DNA of 64,000 nucleotides from Citrus sinensis (GCF_022201045.2 NC_068559.1:4810501-4874500); one strand, 5' to 3'. Numbered from the stretch's first letter, positions 1-15,820 are shown. The notes: generated from the sequence alone by a model not told the origin. A program made the numbers and translations.

Positions 1-3000
1 AGGTACTGACCCTTTGAACTGGACCGTGGCAGCGGACTCATTGAAAGGGAGTCACCTTGATGAAGTGAAACGGATGGTTGACGAGTACAGGAGGCCGGTG
101 GTGAAGCTGGGCGGCGAGTCCTTGACCATAGGCCAAGTGACTGCTATCGCGGCCCACGACTCTGGAGTCAAGGTGGAGCTAGCGGAGGCCGCCCGCGCCG
201 GCGTCAAGGCCAGCAGCGATTGGGTGATGGACAGCATGATGAAAGGGACTGATAGCTATGGTGTCACCACTGGCTTTGGTGCAACTTCTCACCGGCGAAC
301 CAAGCAAGGTGGTGCTTTGCAAAAGGAGCTCATTAGGTACGTACTTAATTTGTCTACCTTTACTTAATAGATAATTTTATCATTATATATATATATATAT
401 TAATTAATTAACTTTGGTTAATTTTATATTTGTGTATTGTTAGGCGGTTCTTAAGTTAACCGTTAATTCATAATTTGGTGAAAAGTTGATGTGTTTGGAG
501 GTGCATAGCCTTTGTACCCATCTAGCATTTAATAGTTATAGAGCTGGCAAACCAACCCAACTGTTGGACGTCGAATAATAATAATAATAATAACAACAAA
601 AAAATATTTTTCTTTAACATTTTGATATAAAAGTATTATTATACGAAAATGTTTTGGACAAGATCATTTTCTTTGAAATTTCCCGTAAAAGCTGTATACT
701 GAAAGTATGAATAATAATTGCAAGGGCCCATATATATAATATATAATTTCATTGAAGGTGCCACGGCCATGTCTTTTAACTTTATATATTTTATTCTCCA
801 CCACTTATTTGGAACAGTTGAAAATCAGAAATATCTTTGTCTAATTATTAATTACTTATAATTTTATTTTTGTTAAGAGAGGGTTTTGAATTTTGCCGAT
901 ATGGGACATACCCAACTAAAGCTTTCATGTTGCCCCAGATTGGGAGAAAAAAGACATAATTTGGTAAATTAAAGTTGGGAAATTGACAAAAAGGAATATT
1001 TAATATATTATTCGCCTCCGTGGTTGGTTCATCTCAAGTTGGCTTTGAATTATAAGAAAATAATGGTTAAAAAAAGAAAATTGATTTAAACTTTATCCAT
1101 CCCTTCCAAAAAAAAAAAATCATATACATTAACTCTAGTAATTAGTTGTTAATCATAGGAATGATCAGCAATTGTGTACAAAACTAAAATTAAAAAAAAA
1201 AAAAAGCCTAACAAAATATCTTTTGATACGACAGTTTTAAGGGTGTTTTGTTATTATCTTTATCAATAATTTCGGATCTCAATCATATTACTAGATGTCC
1301 ATTCCACGTGGTAATCAGTAATCACATGTGTTACAAACATGTCACAGCTGATAAGGGTTTTAAAAGCTTAAGTCAGATTAGTCAGATAAAAAATCACAGA
1401 AAAATCACCATTCTGAAACTTGTAATGTCCCAGAAAAAATAAAAAATTGAATGCATGTTACCATGTGAGATACATTATTACCTTTTTCTTATATGCTATA
1501 TCTGAATAAATAAATGTGTAATGCATACAAATATTTATTTATTAGAAATTTGTCATAACTTTTATTTATTTATTAGAAAATGAAAATCAAATCCTTTAAG
1601 GTATCTTAGTACCGTTACAAGCAATATTAGTTATAATTAATGGCGTGGTCAACTTAGTATTAAGTCACATAACTCTTTTTTTTTTTTAATTCAGAAGATT
1701 CATTTTTAATGAGAATTAAGATCAGACCAAATATTTTATTGGATTTACTAGTTTAAATACCAAATCGACTAAAGCTTATTGGGCTTTTCACTTTTCAGGC
1801 CCGATGTTTGATTGCTAAATGAATCAAAAATTTGTTATAACATTAGTTACGAATCTAGTTTCTGAATTTTTGTTTTGCCCAGATTCTTGAATTCTGGAAT
1901 TTTTGGCAATGGCACTGAATCAAGCCACACATTGCCTCACTCGGCAACAAGGGCAGCAATGCTGGTGAGAGTCAACACCTTGTTACAAGGATACTCAGGC
2001 ATCAGGTTTGAGATCCTGGAAACCATTACCAAGTTCCTTAACCATAACATCACCCCATGCTTGCCGCTACGTGGCACGATCACCGCGTCGGGTGACCTGG
2101 TCCCACTCTCGTACATTGCTGGGCTTTTGACAGGCAGGCCCAACTCGAAGGCTGTTGGGCCCAACGGCCAAGTTCTCAACCCCACCGAGGCCTTCAACCT
2201 AGCTGGGGTCACTAGTGGATTTTTTGAATTGCAGCCTAAGGAAGGTCTTGCCCTGGTGAATGGCACAGCGGTTGGTTCTGGTTTAGCTGCCACGGTACTC
2301 TTTGAGGCTAACATATTAGCCATTATGTCTGAAGTTTTATCTGCAATTTTTGCGGAAGTGATGAATGGGAAACCTGAATTTACGGACCACTTGACGCATA
2401 AGTTGAAGCACCATCCGGGACAAATTGAAGCTGCAGCTATTATGGAACACATTTTGGATGGCAGCTCTTATGTTAAAGCAGCACAAAAGTTGCATGAAAT
2501 CGATCCTCTTCAAAAGCCAAAGCAAGACAGATATGCTCTTCGAACATCGCCTCAATGGCTAGGCCCCCAGATTGAAGTGATCAGGGCAGCTACCAAAATG
2601 ATTGAAAGAGAGATTAACTCCGTGAATGACAATCCATTGATAGATGTATCAAGGAACAAGGCGCTTCATGGAGGCAATTTCCAGGGGACCCCAATTGGTG
2701 TTTCCATGGACAACACCCGTCTAGCCATTGCTTCAATTGGCAAGCTCTTGTTTGCACAATTCTCTGAGCTTGTCAATGATTTCTACAACAACGGGTTGCC
2801 TTCAAATCTTACTGGGGGACGTAATCCAAGCTTGGATTACGGATTCAAGGGTGCCGAAATTGCAATGGCATCATACTGTTCTGAACTCCAATTCCTCGCC
2901 AATCCTGTCACCAATCATGTCCAAAGTGCTGAGCAACACAACCAAGATGTGAACTCTTTAGGCCTCATTTCTTCTAGGAAAACTGCTGAAGCAGTAGACA

Positions 3001-3638
3001 TATTGAAGCTTATGTCGTCAACTTTCTTAGTTGCTCTATGCCAAGCGATTGACTTGAGGCATCTGGAAGAGAACCTCAAGAACACAGTGAAGAACACCGT
3101 GAGTCAAGTTGCCAAAAGAGTCTTGACCATGGGAGTGAATGGAGAGCTTCACCCTTCAAGATTCTGCGAAAAAGACTTGATCAAAGTTGTGGACAGAGAA
3201 TATGTCTTTGCATACATTGATGATCCTTGCAGTGCAAGTTACCCATTGATGCAGAAGCTGAGGCAGGTGCTTGTTGATCATGCGTTGGACAATGGAGACA
3301 GAGAGAAGAATTCAACCACTTCAATCTTCCAAAAGATTGGAGCCTTTGAGGATGAACTAAAGACCCTTTTGCCTAAAGAGGTCGAAATCGCCAGAACTGA
3401 ACTTGAGAGTGGAAATGCAGCCATTGCAAACAGGATCAAGGAATGCAGGTCCTATCCGTTATACAAAATTGTGAGAGAAGAGATTGGAACAAGTTTGTTG
3501 ACGGGCGAAAAGGTTCGATCCCCAGGTGAAGAATTCGACAAAGTTTTCGCAGCAATGTGTGAAGGGAAGTTGATTGATCCTATGCTTGAATGCTTGAAGG
3601 AGTGGAATGGTGCTCCTCTTCCTATTTGCCAGAATTAA
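1..3638 (+). CDS. PAL: Phenylalanine ammonia-lyase (5' partial)
   Basis: Deaminates L-phenylalanine to trans-cinnamate, the entry step of phenylpropanoid metabolism (lignin, flavonoids), as a cytosolic tetramer. Exons are 2-336 (open at the window edge) and 1883-3638; the 1,546-bp intron splits an Arg codon in phase 2, as is usual for the single intron of plant PAL genes. The frame starts with GTDPLNW, so only a short N-terminus is missing; about 696 residues are present. The Ala-Ser-Gly triad that cyclises into the MIO cofactor is at 2085-2093 within [25 protein letters not shown], the [13 protein letters not shown] segment and the C-terminal ending PLPICQN are all typical. No stop or frameshift is seen, so the gene looks functional. 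The promoter lies outside the window. Confidence 0.97.
337..1882 (+). other. PAL intron, AT-rich
   Basis: The donor is GTACGT after ...CTCATTAG and the acceptor is TTTTGCCCAG before the [11 protein letters not shown] codons. The intron is AT-rich with homopolymer runs and no recognisable gene or transposon ends. A short open frame at 1248-1442 has no recognisable content. Confidence 0.9.
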
Positions 3639-4562
3639 TGGTTTGATTAAGTACAGTTTTATGACAGTGTCTTTTTTTATGCTTCTTGTTCTTATGCTTT
3701 TACTTGCCATGTTGTGTAGTCAACTTGAAACAGTCAATTCAATTGCTTTTTTGGTTTTTCTGTATTTGGAAAAGTTGGGACAACAACAAATGTAATGTTG
3801 ATAACAAGATCTTTTGTTATTTCAGTTCAAGTTGAATTAATGAAATATGAAGAAATATTTCTGTCGATTTCTAGTGGCATTTTTTTTTTCCAATAATAGT
3901 ACTACAGAAATGACTATAAACTTCCCTTAGAAAGGGAGTAAAGTACAGTAACAGGACTACAGATGGCTATTTGTTCAATTAACGATCAAAATTACAATTA
4001 TAATGATAAAAAAATTTGATAATTAGAATACTAGTTAACAAATTTCAAGGTGGCGGCCAGACTTTTTTTTTTCAAATAAAAATTGTTATTGGACAGAAAC
4101 AAGAGAACGTTTAAAGGCATTTTTTGTTAAATAATATACAAACATATGCATACACCAAACCCCTCGTTAATTTCAGTAATGAATACCAAACCTGTTTTAG
4201 TATTACAATAGATTTTTTTTTAATAATTAAACTAATTGAATTGGTACTCACAATTAAATGCATTTTTGTGGAGTTAAAAAAGTAAATCATTTTTCCTGAA
4301 CAGATCCAATCTATTTTAGGCCTGAACATTTGAAAAGAATGCACAGATGTCCGAACTACATTCTCGTAAGTCATCGAGCACTATCATGCAGCTATCTAAA
4401 CAAAGTTCCCACAAATTAAAAAGAAAAACTCCAAATTTCTGAAAGGAAAAAAAAAATACTTTTTATAAAACCCTAAATACAGCTAAACCCATCAAAAAGG
4501 GCAAAAAAGTAAAACAAACACTCTACCTACCCAAACACCAGTAAGAAGCAAACGAGTTGAGT
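3639..4562 (+). other. PAL 3' untranslated region and AT-rich spacer
   Basis: The PAL 3' untranslated region probably runs to about 3860, where a TTAATGAAATAT stretch could act as poly(A) signal. The rest is AT-rich spacer with no gene seen. It ends at the 9-bp target duplication of the Mutator-like element, positions 4554-4562. Confidence 0.6.
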
Positions 4563-4645
4563 GGGTAATTTTTAAACACCTCCCCTGAGGTTTGAGACTG
4601 TTGCAAGTAAATGACGAAAATCATTTTATTTATAAAAAACACCTA
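4563..4645 (+). repeat. MULE left terminal inverted repeat
   Basis: About 80 bp, complementary to 7193-7275. The shared core is CCTCCCYTGAGGTTTGAGRC followed by TGTTGCAAGTAA and a GAAAAT.ATTTTATTT block. Small indels separate the arms, so the insertion is not very recent. Confidence 0.82.
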
Positions 4646-5078
4646 CCATTAGTTAAATTTTCTACTGACTAACGGTTGATTTTAAAAAGACAATATTACC
4701 CATGATGATAGTTTATAGACCGGCACCGGTGTAATATACAAGGCTGAGATTTTTGTGGCGCCTAAATCTTTAACTCTATTTTTTTGACATTTATGCCCCT
4801 GCCATTTCTAAATATTTACAACTTCAAAATAGCTAAAATGACTATTATACCCTCATTAAGTTATTGATATTTTCTTAAAATCCTAAGAAAAAATAGATAA
4901 AATTACAAACTTAAAAAAATATATAATTGTTTTGCAATATGACCGTTTGCTTGATACATCGATTTAAAGCTCACAAGCAGCACACAAAAACATGTTTGTA
5001 TTTCTCATCATTTCTTTCTTCTTCCCCTCTACTCTTAATGGATTCTGGAAGCTCAAATGGAGCAAGTAGCAGCACGAA

Positions 5079-6064
5079 TAGGGATGGCAATGGGGAGGGG
5101 AGGGGAGGGGACCAATCTCCCCATACCCATCCCCGATGTTTTGCATATGTCCCCGTCCCCTCCCCGTCCCCGTCAAAATTGCTTGAGAGAATCCCCATCC
5201 CCTCCCCGAATAATAACAGGGGATCCCCGAGGGTCCCCGGTCCCCGAATAATTAATAGTCTAATACATTTTTTATTTTCGATTTTAAATTAATCATATTA
5301 AAATAAACTCATACCGCTATTGTAAGCTCGTAACCAACTTTGACAGCACATTAAGGCCTCCAATGTGCTTGGATGAAGTTTGTTATGGTATGAGCTCACA
5401 ACTCTACCACTAGTGTTAAAAGCTGATTCAGAAGCAACTGTTGTAATTGGAATTGCCAAAATATCTCTAGCAATTCGAGCTAATGTAGGATACCTATTAG
5501 CATTTGTCTTCCACCAACTCAAAATATTAAAATCTTCCATCCGAGATATAACTTTCTCATCCAAATATGAATCTAATTCATCTGCAACAACTGCACAATC
5601 TCCATTGTTTACATAATCATTAAAACATGTCATCCATTTGGTTGCTTTCTTATAAGAATCCCCTGTAGATCTAGTAGAAGAACTACTACCAGTATAATCA
5701 AAGCAATAAACAGTTGGTGAAAACTTCAATTAATACTCTTCAACTAATTCCCGGCAAAGGGTGACCACTTTCCCAACATACAACTATTTTGATATTTATT
5801 ATTTTTAACAATATTTATAATTTTGTTATTTATTTATTAGTAATTTTAAAAATAAAAATAAAATTAAAAATTAAAATGGGGAAATGGGTAGGGGATGGGG
5901 ATTCCACCTCATCCCCGTCCCCTCCCCGAATAAAAAGTTTGGTAAAAAATTTTCCCCGTCCCCTCCCCGAAAAAAAAATTGGGTATAAAATTATCCCCGT
6001 ATCCTCCCCGAATGGGGAAAATCCCCGAGGGTACCCATCCCCGTGGGGATTTTTGCCATCCCTA
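5079..6064 (+). mobile_element. hAT element copy A (986 bp, nested in the MULE)
   Basis: It is bounded by 12-bp inverted ends TAGGGATGGCAA / TTGCCATCCCTA and flanked by a perfect 8-bp target duplication AGCACGAA (5071-5078 and 6065-6072), the hallmark of hAT transposons. The subterminal regions are strongly strand-biased, with GGGGA repeats at the left and CCCCGTCCCCTCCCCG blocks at the right. Inside is a minus-strand fragment of the transposase C-terminus (5298-5729). Compared with copy B it lacks about 370 bp next to the left end. It inserted into the MULE, so it is the younger of the two. Confidence 0.95.
5298..5729 (-). pseudogene. hAT transposase C-terminal fragment (hATC dimerisation region), copy A
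   Basis: 143 codons on the minus strand. The segment around NILSWWKTNANRYPTLARIARDILAIP followed by TTVASESAFNTSGRVVS and LMCCQSWL is the conserved C-terminal dimerisation domain of plant hAT (BED zinc-finger, RICESLEEPER-like) transposases. The BED finger and the catalytic core are absent, so the fragment cannot transpose anything by itself. The first Met is arbitrary because the real gene would extend upstream. The frame is still open, as in copy B. Confidence 0.9.
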
Positions 6065-6160
6065 AGCACGAACAACACAAGCAACTTTTACTACCAATCC
6101 ACATCATTATCCATTCAAAATGCATCATGATCATTTTCCGACAAGCTCTATCCACAAAGA

Positions 6161-6425
6161 CAACAGCAAATTTACCAAAAAAAAAACAAAAAATTTAACT
6201 GAAAAACAACAGTAAATTTATCCAAAAACAGCAGAAAATTTAACTGAAAAAGAGCAGCAAATTTACCCAGAAACAATAGAAAATTTAATCGAAAAACAAC
6301 AATAAATTTACCCAAAAGCAGCAAAAAATTTAACCCAAAAACAGCAGCAAACATTAGAAAATCTAACTAAAAAACAACGGCAAATCAGCAAAATATTTAT
6401 CCAAAAACAACCGCAAATCAAACCC
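6161..6425 (+). repeat. Degenerate minisatellite, unit about 43 bp
   Basis: About six imperfect copies of a unit resembling CAACAGCAAATTTACCCAAA followed by a CAGCAGAAAATTTAACTGAAA half. CARCARYAAATTTA anchors occur near 6163, 6206, 6251 and 6295. It lies inside the MULE, just right of the nested hAT. A Phe/Leu-rich open frame on the minus strand is a by-product of the repeat. Confidence 0.7.
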
Positions 6426-7192
6426 AAAATAAAACCCAACATAAGCTAAATAACCAAAACAAACAAAACATAAAATTTCTTATCGTTTTTCAACTGAAAA
6501 TTACTTTATTGTACAATTTACTTCAATAATCAAACTGTAAATCAATCAATCGCAGAAAAGATAAAATAAAATAAAATTATGACAACAAAAATCTAATTTC
6601 ATCTCATCACTTTTCTCGCCAGCCACAAACAATAATAAACCACCAGTTCAAATCATCAAAAGCGGCTACCGAGCTACTTAGTGTCATCCAGTTTCGACAA
6701 AAGGCATTTTCAGCGTGTAACATGTAAAGATCTTGAAGACTTCATTGTCAGGGTAAAGCCAAATCCCTAGCTTTAACAGAAGCTCATTATCGTCTCTTCC
6801 TCCTTCTTTAAAGCAGTAATTTTACCTCTTGCCTGAGCCGTAAAGGACCTTATCATCTTCTTCTTTCATTTTTATCTTTCTTGCTCCAGAATCTATAATG
6901 ACCAAAAAATTAGGAATTTAGAATAGCAGTAAGGGGTACATGTTATCTTTACAAACGATTCCCTTGTTTTTCTAATTTTTACTTCATAATTTCTTTATTT
7001 TAATAAATATTACAATCATAACCGTTGGATTCATTTAAATTGGATTCAACGGTTTGAAATAACCTCATGCAGCATAAATCGAAATGACAAGTCATTCAAG
7101 GCACTGAGATTTGCAAAGTGTTTGGCAATATTACGGAATGTCAATAATACCCCCAACCACCCAAACAACAAGTAAATGGAGCAAAAACGTAA

Positions 7193-7275
7193 GGGGCTTT
7201 TAACAAATAAAATAATTTTCGCCATCTTACTTGCAACAGCCTCAAACCTCAAGGGAGGCTTTTAAAAATTAGCCC
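7193..7275 (-). repeat. MULE right terminal inverted repeat
   Basis: Partner of the left arm at 4563-4645. It ends 173 bp upstream of the adenosine kinase ATG, so this end lies in the ADK promoter or leader region. Confidence 0.82.
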
Positions 7276-11128
<3,853 letters not shown>

Positions 11129-11247
11129 GCTGATTCCTCATTGCAAGAATCTCTTGCGGCCTCTGCTATTGTCAGTTTTCTTCCGCTGTTTCTTCATTTT
11201 TCAAACTTGATTAAGGGGCCTGTATTATTTAATCAAGGAGTTATTTC
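11129..11247 (+). other. ADK 3' untranslated region
   Basis: Probable start of the ADK 3' untranslated region after the TAG at 11126-11128; it may continue through the duplication at 11249-11440. Confidence 0.6.
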
Positions 11248-11248
11248 A

Positions 11249-11440
11249 ATGTTGAATTTGTTTGTGATACTCTGTCCACCATGTGGATAAGAATACATGA
11301 CATTTACTTACAGAGGGAATGGATTTTCCATTTAAATACCTTAAATGTTGAATTTGTTTGTGTACTCTGTCCACCATGTGGATAAGAATACGTGACATTT
11401 ACTTACAGAGGGAATGGATTTTCCATTTAAATACCTAAAA
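11249..11440 (+). repeat. 96-bp tandem duplication downstream of ADK
   Basis: Two adjacent, nearly identical copies start ATGTTGAATTTGTTTGTG at 11249 and 11345. Each carries CTCTGTCCACCATGTGGATAA and GAGGGAATGGATTTTCC and ends in TTTAAATACC. Differences are a small indel and one or two substitutions, so the duplication is recent. It probably lies in the ADK 3' untranslated region. Confidence 0.92.
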
Positions 11441-12551
11441 TGTCAAACCAGGTGTGGTTCCTGATAATTTTTCTGTTATTCTTATTTTGTCCTTCCCCCC
11501 TTTTTTTTTGGGGGTTAATTTTCTTTCAATCAGAATTTGGCTACTATGCTAGGCCACATATGGAGATAAATCTCATCTCATTTCCCCAGATACAATTTCG
11601 ATTATGTGAAGTGATCATCAAAAAATTAAGGATAGTATCGGATGAATTAGATATATGTTTTTTTTAAAATTGTTTTTCACTTCTTTGAACTTAAAGCAAA
11701 TTCGAAATTGCCAATTAAAACCCTTGGTAACACTAGTTGCCGGGTTACGTGATGCTTGCCTAGCTGAGCATATAATGAAATGAAAGAAATAAAAATAGAA
11801 TGAGGTTAAAAAATGGAAGCATGCATTGACGGCTCGACTGAATTTATGTAAAGCGTGATACTAGTGATCCCAATTGTTATCCCAGCATTTCAGTTCCACA
11901 TCTTGATCGTAGTTACCACATTAATGACTAACCAGATGCGACGGCTTACATGTAATTGCTACGTAAAAAAGAACAATGAAAAAACCCCAGCACCCCTTAG
12001 ACAAAGAGAGATGAATATAGGTCATTGGCAACCCAATTCTTTCCTCACCCATACCCATGTGAGCAAGGTTTGAACCCTAAAATTTTTATTTTTCAACATG
12101 AAATTTTACTATCTTAATTAGATGAGATCCACATAAGATAGTGATATTACGTGGTTGTATATGCTTAGGATATAAAATTTGTATATGGTTGATTTTGCAA
12201 ACATTATCATTATCGTAGTCTGATAAATGTTAGAATAATTATTTACTTTTTATCATTTATGGTCTTGTCCGGATAATTCTTCTATAATAGTCATTTGAAA
12301 CGGAACTGTCTAAGAGAACTAATGAACAATTCATAATAATAAGAAGAAGAAGAGGAGGAAGAAGAAGGTTCGATATGTAAAATATTTACTTAATTATTGC
12401 AATTACATGATGTACAATAAATAGAAACTTGACAGCAAAGTACAAGCACCCAACTTGGCTCTGCTTCTTAAAGCACCCATCTTTCCTCACTAAGAACCAA
12501 AATTACACCGTAATCTTCATCAACTAACTATCAAGCTTGATGATCGTCACC
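11441..12551. other. Spacer between ADK and SAUR
   Basis: AT-rich spacer with a GAA/GAG-rich run at 12340-12368. A GGTTTGAACCCT motif near 12068 resembles a tRNA B box on the minus strand, but no matching A box or tail was found. The SAUR 3' untranslated region is presumably within 12370-12551. Confidence 0.5.
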
Positions 12552-12941
12552 TCAAAAACAAAATGGAAACCAGCTTCTATCTCGTTGAGGGCTAGCGAAG
12601 TAAAGAATGCTCCTAAAGATGCTCTCATTGCAAGGAATCCGAAGTTTTGAGCCAGTGGCAAATTCAAACGCCTCTTCAGCTCTATCAAGCAATGCCTTGA
12701 AGAGAGGATGCTCAAGTAAGCTGACTTTGATCACAAACCTTTTGCATTCTTCCCCTACATACACTACTACGTGACCTTTAGGTACGTCTTTTGGGATTGA
12801 GTACTCTTCATCAGTTCCTTTAAAACAACACCATATTTTCGATTCTTCCATATGTTTCCAAGCTGCATTCCTAAGAACCCTAATCGAGATTTTTCGACAT
12901 TTTTGACAACATCGATTCAAAAACTCCCCCTTCACTATCAT
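12552..12941 (-). CDS. SAUR-family small auxin-up protein
   Basis: Intronless, 129 residues, starting MIVKGEFLNRCCQKCRKI. The SAUR core is present: DVPKGHVVVYVGEECKRFVI, then SLLEHPLFKALLDRAEEAFEF and an ending around IPCNESIFRSIL. SAURs are short-lived proteins that inhibit PP2C-D phosphatases, activate plasma-membrane H+-ATPases and promote acid growth. The basic, Cys-containing N-terminus is typical of the variable leader. A TATA box lies 90-100 bp upstream on the same strand. It stands alone, with no second SAUR in the window. Orthology within this very large family cannot be fixed. Confidence 0.93.
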   Translation of the reverse strand: MIVKGEFLNRCCQKCRKISIRVLRNAAWKHMEESKIWCCFKGTDEEYSIPKDVPKGHVVVYVGEECKRFVIKVSLLEHPLFKALLDRAEEAFEFATGSKLRIPCNESIFRSILYFASPQRDRSWFPFCF

Positions 12942-13030
12942 CTTTGTTGCGATGAAAACAGACAGATAGACGGACTGAGGTGTCGTATATGCTAGTGAAG
13001 TTTTATGAATAGAACAGCAGGAGAGGCTTG

Positions 13031-13040
13031 CATTTATAGC
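13031..13040 (-). promoter_or_regulatory. TATA box of the SAUR gene
   Basis: GCTATAAATG on the minus strand, 90-99 bp upstream of the ATG at 12941. This spacing fits a leader of about 60 nt. Confidence 0.65.
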
Positions 13041-13644
13041 CGTGCAGGCAAGTGAAAATCTATTGCTGAATATACTTTCTGAGTCATTTAAGAAGTTAAA
13101 AAGTTATTTGTGGATTTGTGTGAGCTAATTAAGCAAGAGCTTGACAATAGAGACAAGATATTGGTAATAAATTAATCAATTATTAAACCATGACACAACT
13201 CGGTACGAAAATACACGTTGTTAGAGTTATTTTAACATAAATTCTTCAAAATTATGTGCCCCACTTGGAGATAAGATATTGAAGATATCTAGCCGGTCGG
13301 ATAAAGTGTCGACGATGAGTAATTAATATAAGAATTTATACAAGTTGCATGCATGGTAACCAATTAGATTATTATGAGAACGTATTTCAAATTAAGCATT
13401 TGATTATCTATATATACATTTTTTTTTTTTGTATTTGTGTTTGTAAATGTTTTTTAATCACTAAAATTGTGAAAATTAGGGTGCATATGCCGTGAGAAGC
13501 GAAGGCAGAAAGCATCTGGTGATATGCTGGAATATATTCTGAATTATGGGCATCAAATGGGGAAACTAATGAAGAACCAAAAGATAAAATTGTTTACATA
13601 TAAGAGCAGTTGATGAACTCCAAAACTATCAGAAATGAAAAGAA

Positions 13645-13671
13645 AATAATAATAATAATAATAATAATAAT
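13645..13671 (+). repeat. (AAT)9 microsatellite
   Basis: Nine AAT units in the spacer upstream of the SAUR gene. Confidence 0.9.
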
Positions 13672-14453
13672 CTCTATCATCGTGGAAGAAATTGATATTT
13701 ATAAAACACGTTTTCTCAAATGTCATTGTTTTAGTATTTATAAGACACGGGTATCAAACTAGTTAAGCTTGTGATAGTACAACATTCATGCATGTTGGGA
13801 TCAAATGGAAAGTTTTGATTTATATATAAGAGAGTGTCTGGGGGGCTAAACTTATAAAAATTTAACCATATGATGAATTTTGGAGAAGCTTGATACTTGG
13901 GTACATGTTGATGGACAAAGATATATTCTCACCTTATTTAATTATTTTTATAAGATTTAATAATGTACACATAACATAAAATCTCTGAGAACTCGTGGAT
14001 AGTTTATATAGGAGATCGAAGATTGATATTTATCCTTGACCTAGTTGACTTAATTGATTATATGATGTGATCATGACAAGTTAGCGAGCCTAAGGTTCTC
14101 ATTCCTAATCTTCCTCCCAAGTCACATCCAAATTAAGATAAGGTCTTTAATATGATTTGAAATCTTCTGAGCTTCTAAAGATATGATATAAATTAAGCTC
14201 GAATCATAGCTAGATCCACTCAATGCATCTGCGAAGTAAGCTAGAGTGAGCTAAGAAAGCATGCACTCAGCCCACAGATTTGATTTGGGACAAACCTTTT
14301 ATTCCATTTTTTTTTTTCTTCGGTTAGGTAAGCTGGAGTTGAGTGAGCGTCGATCGACAAGACAGACCAATCAAATAAACAGCCAACAGATTTGCAAACA
14401 GATGTGTTATCCCAAATCTCAATCATTCCTTCTTCCTAGCTACTCGTATGGTC

Positions 14454-15812
14454 TAGGGATGGCAATGAGGAGGGGAGGGGAGGGGAGGGGACCAATCTCC
14501 CCATATTCATCCCCGATATTTTGCATATGTCCCCGTCCCCTCCTTGTTCCCGTCAGAATTGCTTGAGAGAATCATCATCCCCTCCCCGAATAATAACAGG
14601 AGATCCCCGAGGGTCCCCGGTCCCCGAATAACTAATAGTCTATACATTTTTTTTATTTTCGATTTTAAATTAATCATATTGAAATAAAAAATTCAGATAA
14701 AAATAAAGTTCAAAATATATCTTACATTAATATTGATCCATTACAAAATCACATTCAAAATATAAATTATTAAAATAATTATCTTTATCAATGACTCAAT
14801 CTTCATAATCCTACAATAAAAAGAAAAAAATTATTTTTATATCGGCAATAAAATAAATGAAATAAATGTAGATACTTAATTAATATTTTTAATAAAACTA
14901 TTTACCTCCTGCTCGTCCCGTTCTTCCTCGAGAAATGTGGCAAATTGAGAGATAGCCTCAGATTTCAAACCTAAAACAATGAAAATGATATAAGTAACAT
15001 AACTTATAAGTGCAAATATTAATAAATGTATAATATAATTACAATGTAAAATAAACTCATACTACTATTGTAAGCTCGTAACCAACTTTGACAGCACATT
15101 AAGGCCTCCAATGTGCTTGGATGAAGTTTGTTACGGTATGGGCTCACAACTCTACCATTGGTGCTAAAAGCTGATTCAGAAGCAACTGTTGTAATTGGAA
15201 TTGCCAAAATATCTCTAGCAATTCGAGCTAATGTAGGATACCTATTAGCATTTGTCTTCCACCAACTCAAAATATTAAAATCTTCCATCCGGGGTATAAC
15301 TTTCTCATCCAAATATGAATCTAATTCATCTGCAACAACTGCACAATCTCCATTGTTTACATAATCATCAAAACCTGTCATCTATTTGGTTGCTTTCTTA
15401 TAAGAATCCCCTGTAAATCTAGTAGAAGAACTACTACCAGTATAATCAAAGCAATAAACAGTTGGTGAAAACTTCAATTAATACTTTTCAACTAATTCCC
15501 GGTAAAGGGTGACCACTTTCCCAACATACAACTATTTTGATATTTATTATTTTTAACAATATTTATAATTTATTTATTTATTTATTAGTAATTTTAAAAA
15601 TAAAATTAAAATTAAAAATTAAAATGGAGAAATGGGTAGGGGATGGGGATTCCACCTCATCCCCGTCCCCTTCCCGAATAAAAAATTGAGTAAAAAATTT
15701 TCCCCGTCCCTTCCCCAAATAAAAAATTGGGTATAAAATTATCCCCGTACCCTCCCCGAATGAAAAAAATCCCTGAGGGTACCCGTCCCCGTGAGAATTT
15801 TTGCCATCCCTA
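14454..15812 (+). mobile_element. hAT element copy B (1,359 bp)
   Basis: It has the same TAGGGATGGCAA / TTGCCATCCCTA ends as copy A and a perfect 8-bp target duplication GTATGGTC (14446-14453 and 15813-15820). The left subterminal region holds four consecutive GGGGA runs. It is the longest of the three copies and keeps the 14690-15045 segment missing from copy A. A minus-strand transposase C-terminal fragment is at 15019-15381. It is non-autonomous. Confidence 0.95.
15019..15381 (-). pseudogene. hAT transposase C-terminal fragment, copy B
   Basis: 120 codons on the minus strand, nearly identical to the fragment in copy A: the same WWKTNANRYPTLARIARDIL block, SESAFSTNGRVVSPYRNKL and LMCCQSWLRAYN. 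A TAG in the sequence upstream shortens this frame compared with copy A. The N-terminal BED finger and catalytic core are missing. Confidence 0.9.
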
Positions 15813-15820
15813 GTATGGTC

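Larger units (their letters stand above)
4563..7275. mobile_element. Mutator-like element (non-autonomous) with nested hAT
   Basis: The ends are long terminal inverted repeats. The left end, starting GGGTAATTTTTAAACACC at 4563, matches the reverse complement of the right end, GGGCTAATTTTTAAAAGCC ending at 7275, over roughly 80 bp at about 80-85% identity, including a shared GAGGTTTGAG.CTGTTGCAAGTAA block. The flanks are GAGTTGAGT (4554-4562) and GAGCTGAGT (7276-7284), a 9-bp target duplication with one mismatch. Long inverted repeats plus 9-bp duplications are the hallmarks of MULEs. No transposase frame is visible, so it is non-autonomous. The interior holds a nested hAT element (5079-6064), a minisatellite (about 6161-6425) and about 500 bp (6480-7000) that could be a captured fragment but is not recognised. 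Confidence 0.85.
12942..14445. other. SAUR upstream region and AT-rich spacer
   Basis: Apart from the TATA box and an (AAT)9-like microsatellite at 13645-13671, nothing is recognised. No convincing AuxRE cluster was seen by eye. It ends at the 8-bp target duplication (14446-14453) of hAT copy B. Confidence 0.5.

Noticed and set aside
5057-5251. Pro/Ser-rich open frame in the GGGGA/CCCC region
   Set aside because: A by-product of the hAT subterminal repeats, with the reading frame open on both strands.
6172-6354. Phe/Leu-rich frame resembling a membrane peptide
   Set aside because: It is the minus-strand reading of the 43-bp minisatellite inside the MULE.
12040-12075. Possible tRNA or SINE from a GGTTTGAACCCT motif
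   Set aside because: Only a B-box-like match; no A box, fold, tail or target duplication was found.
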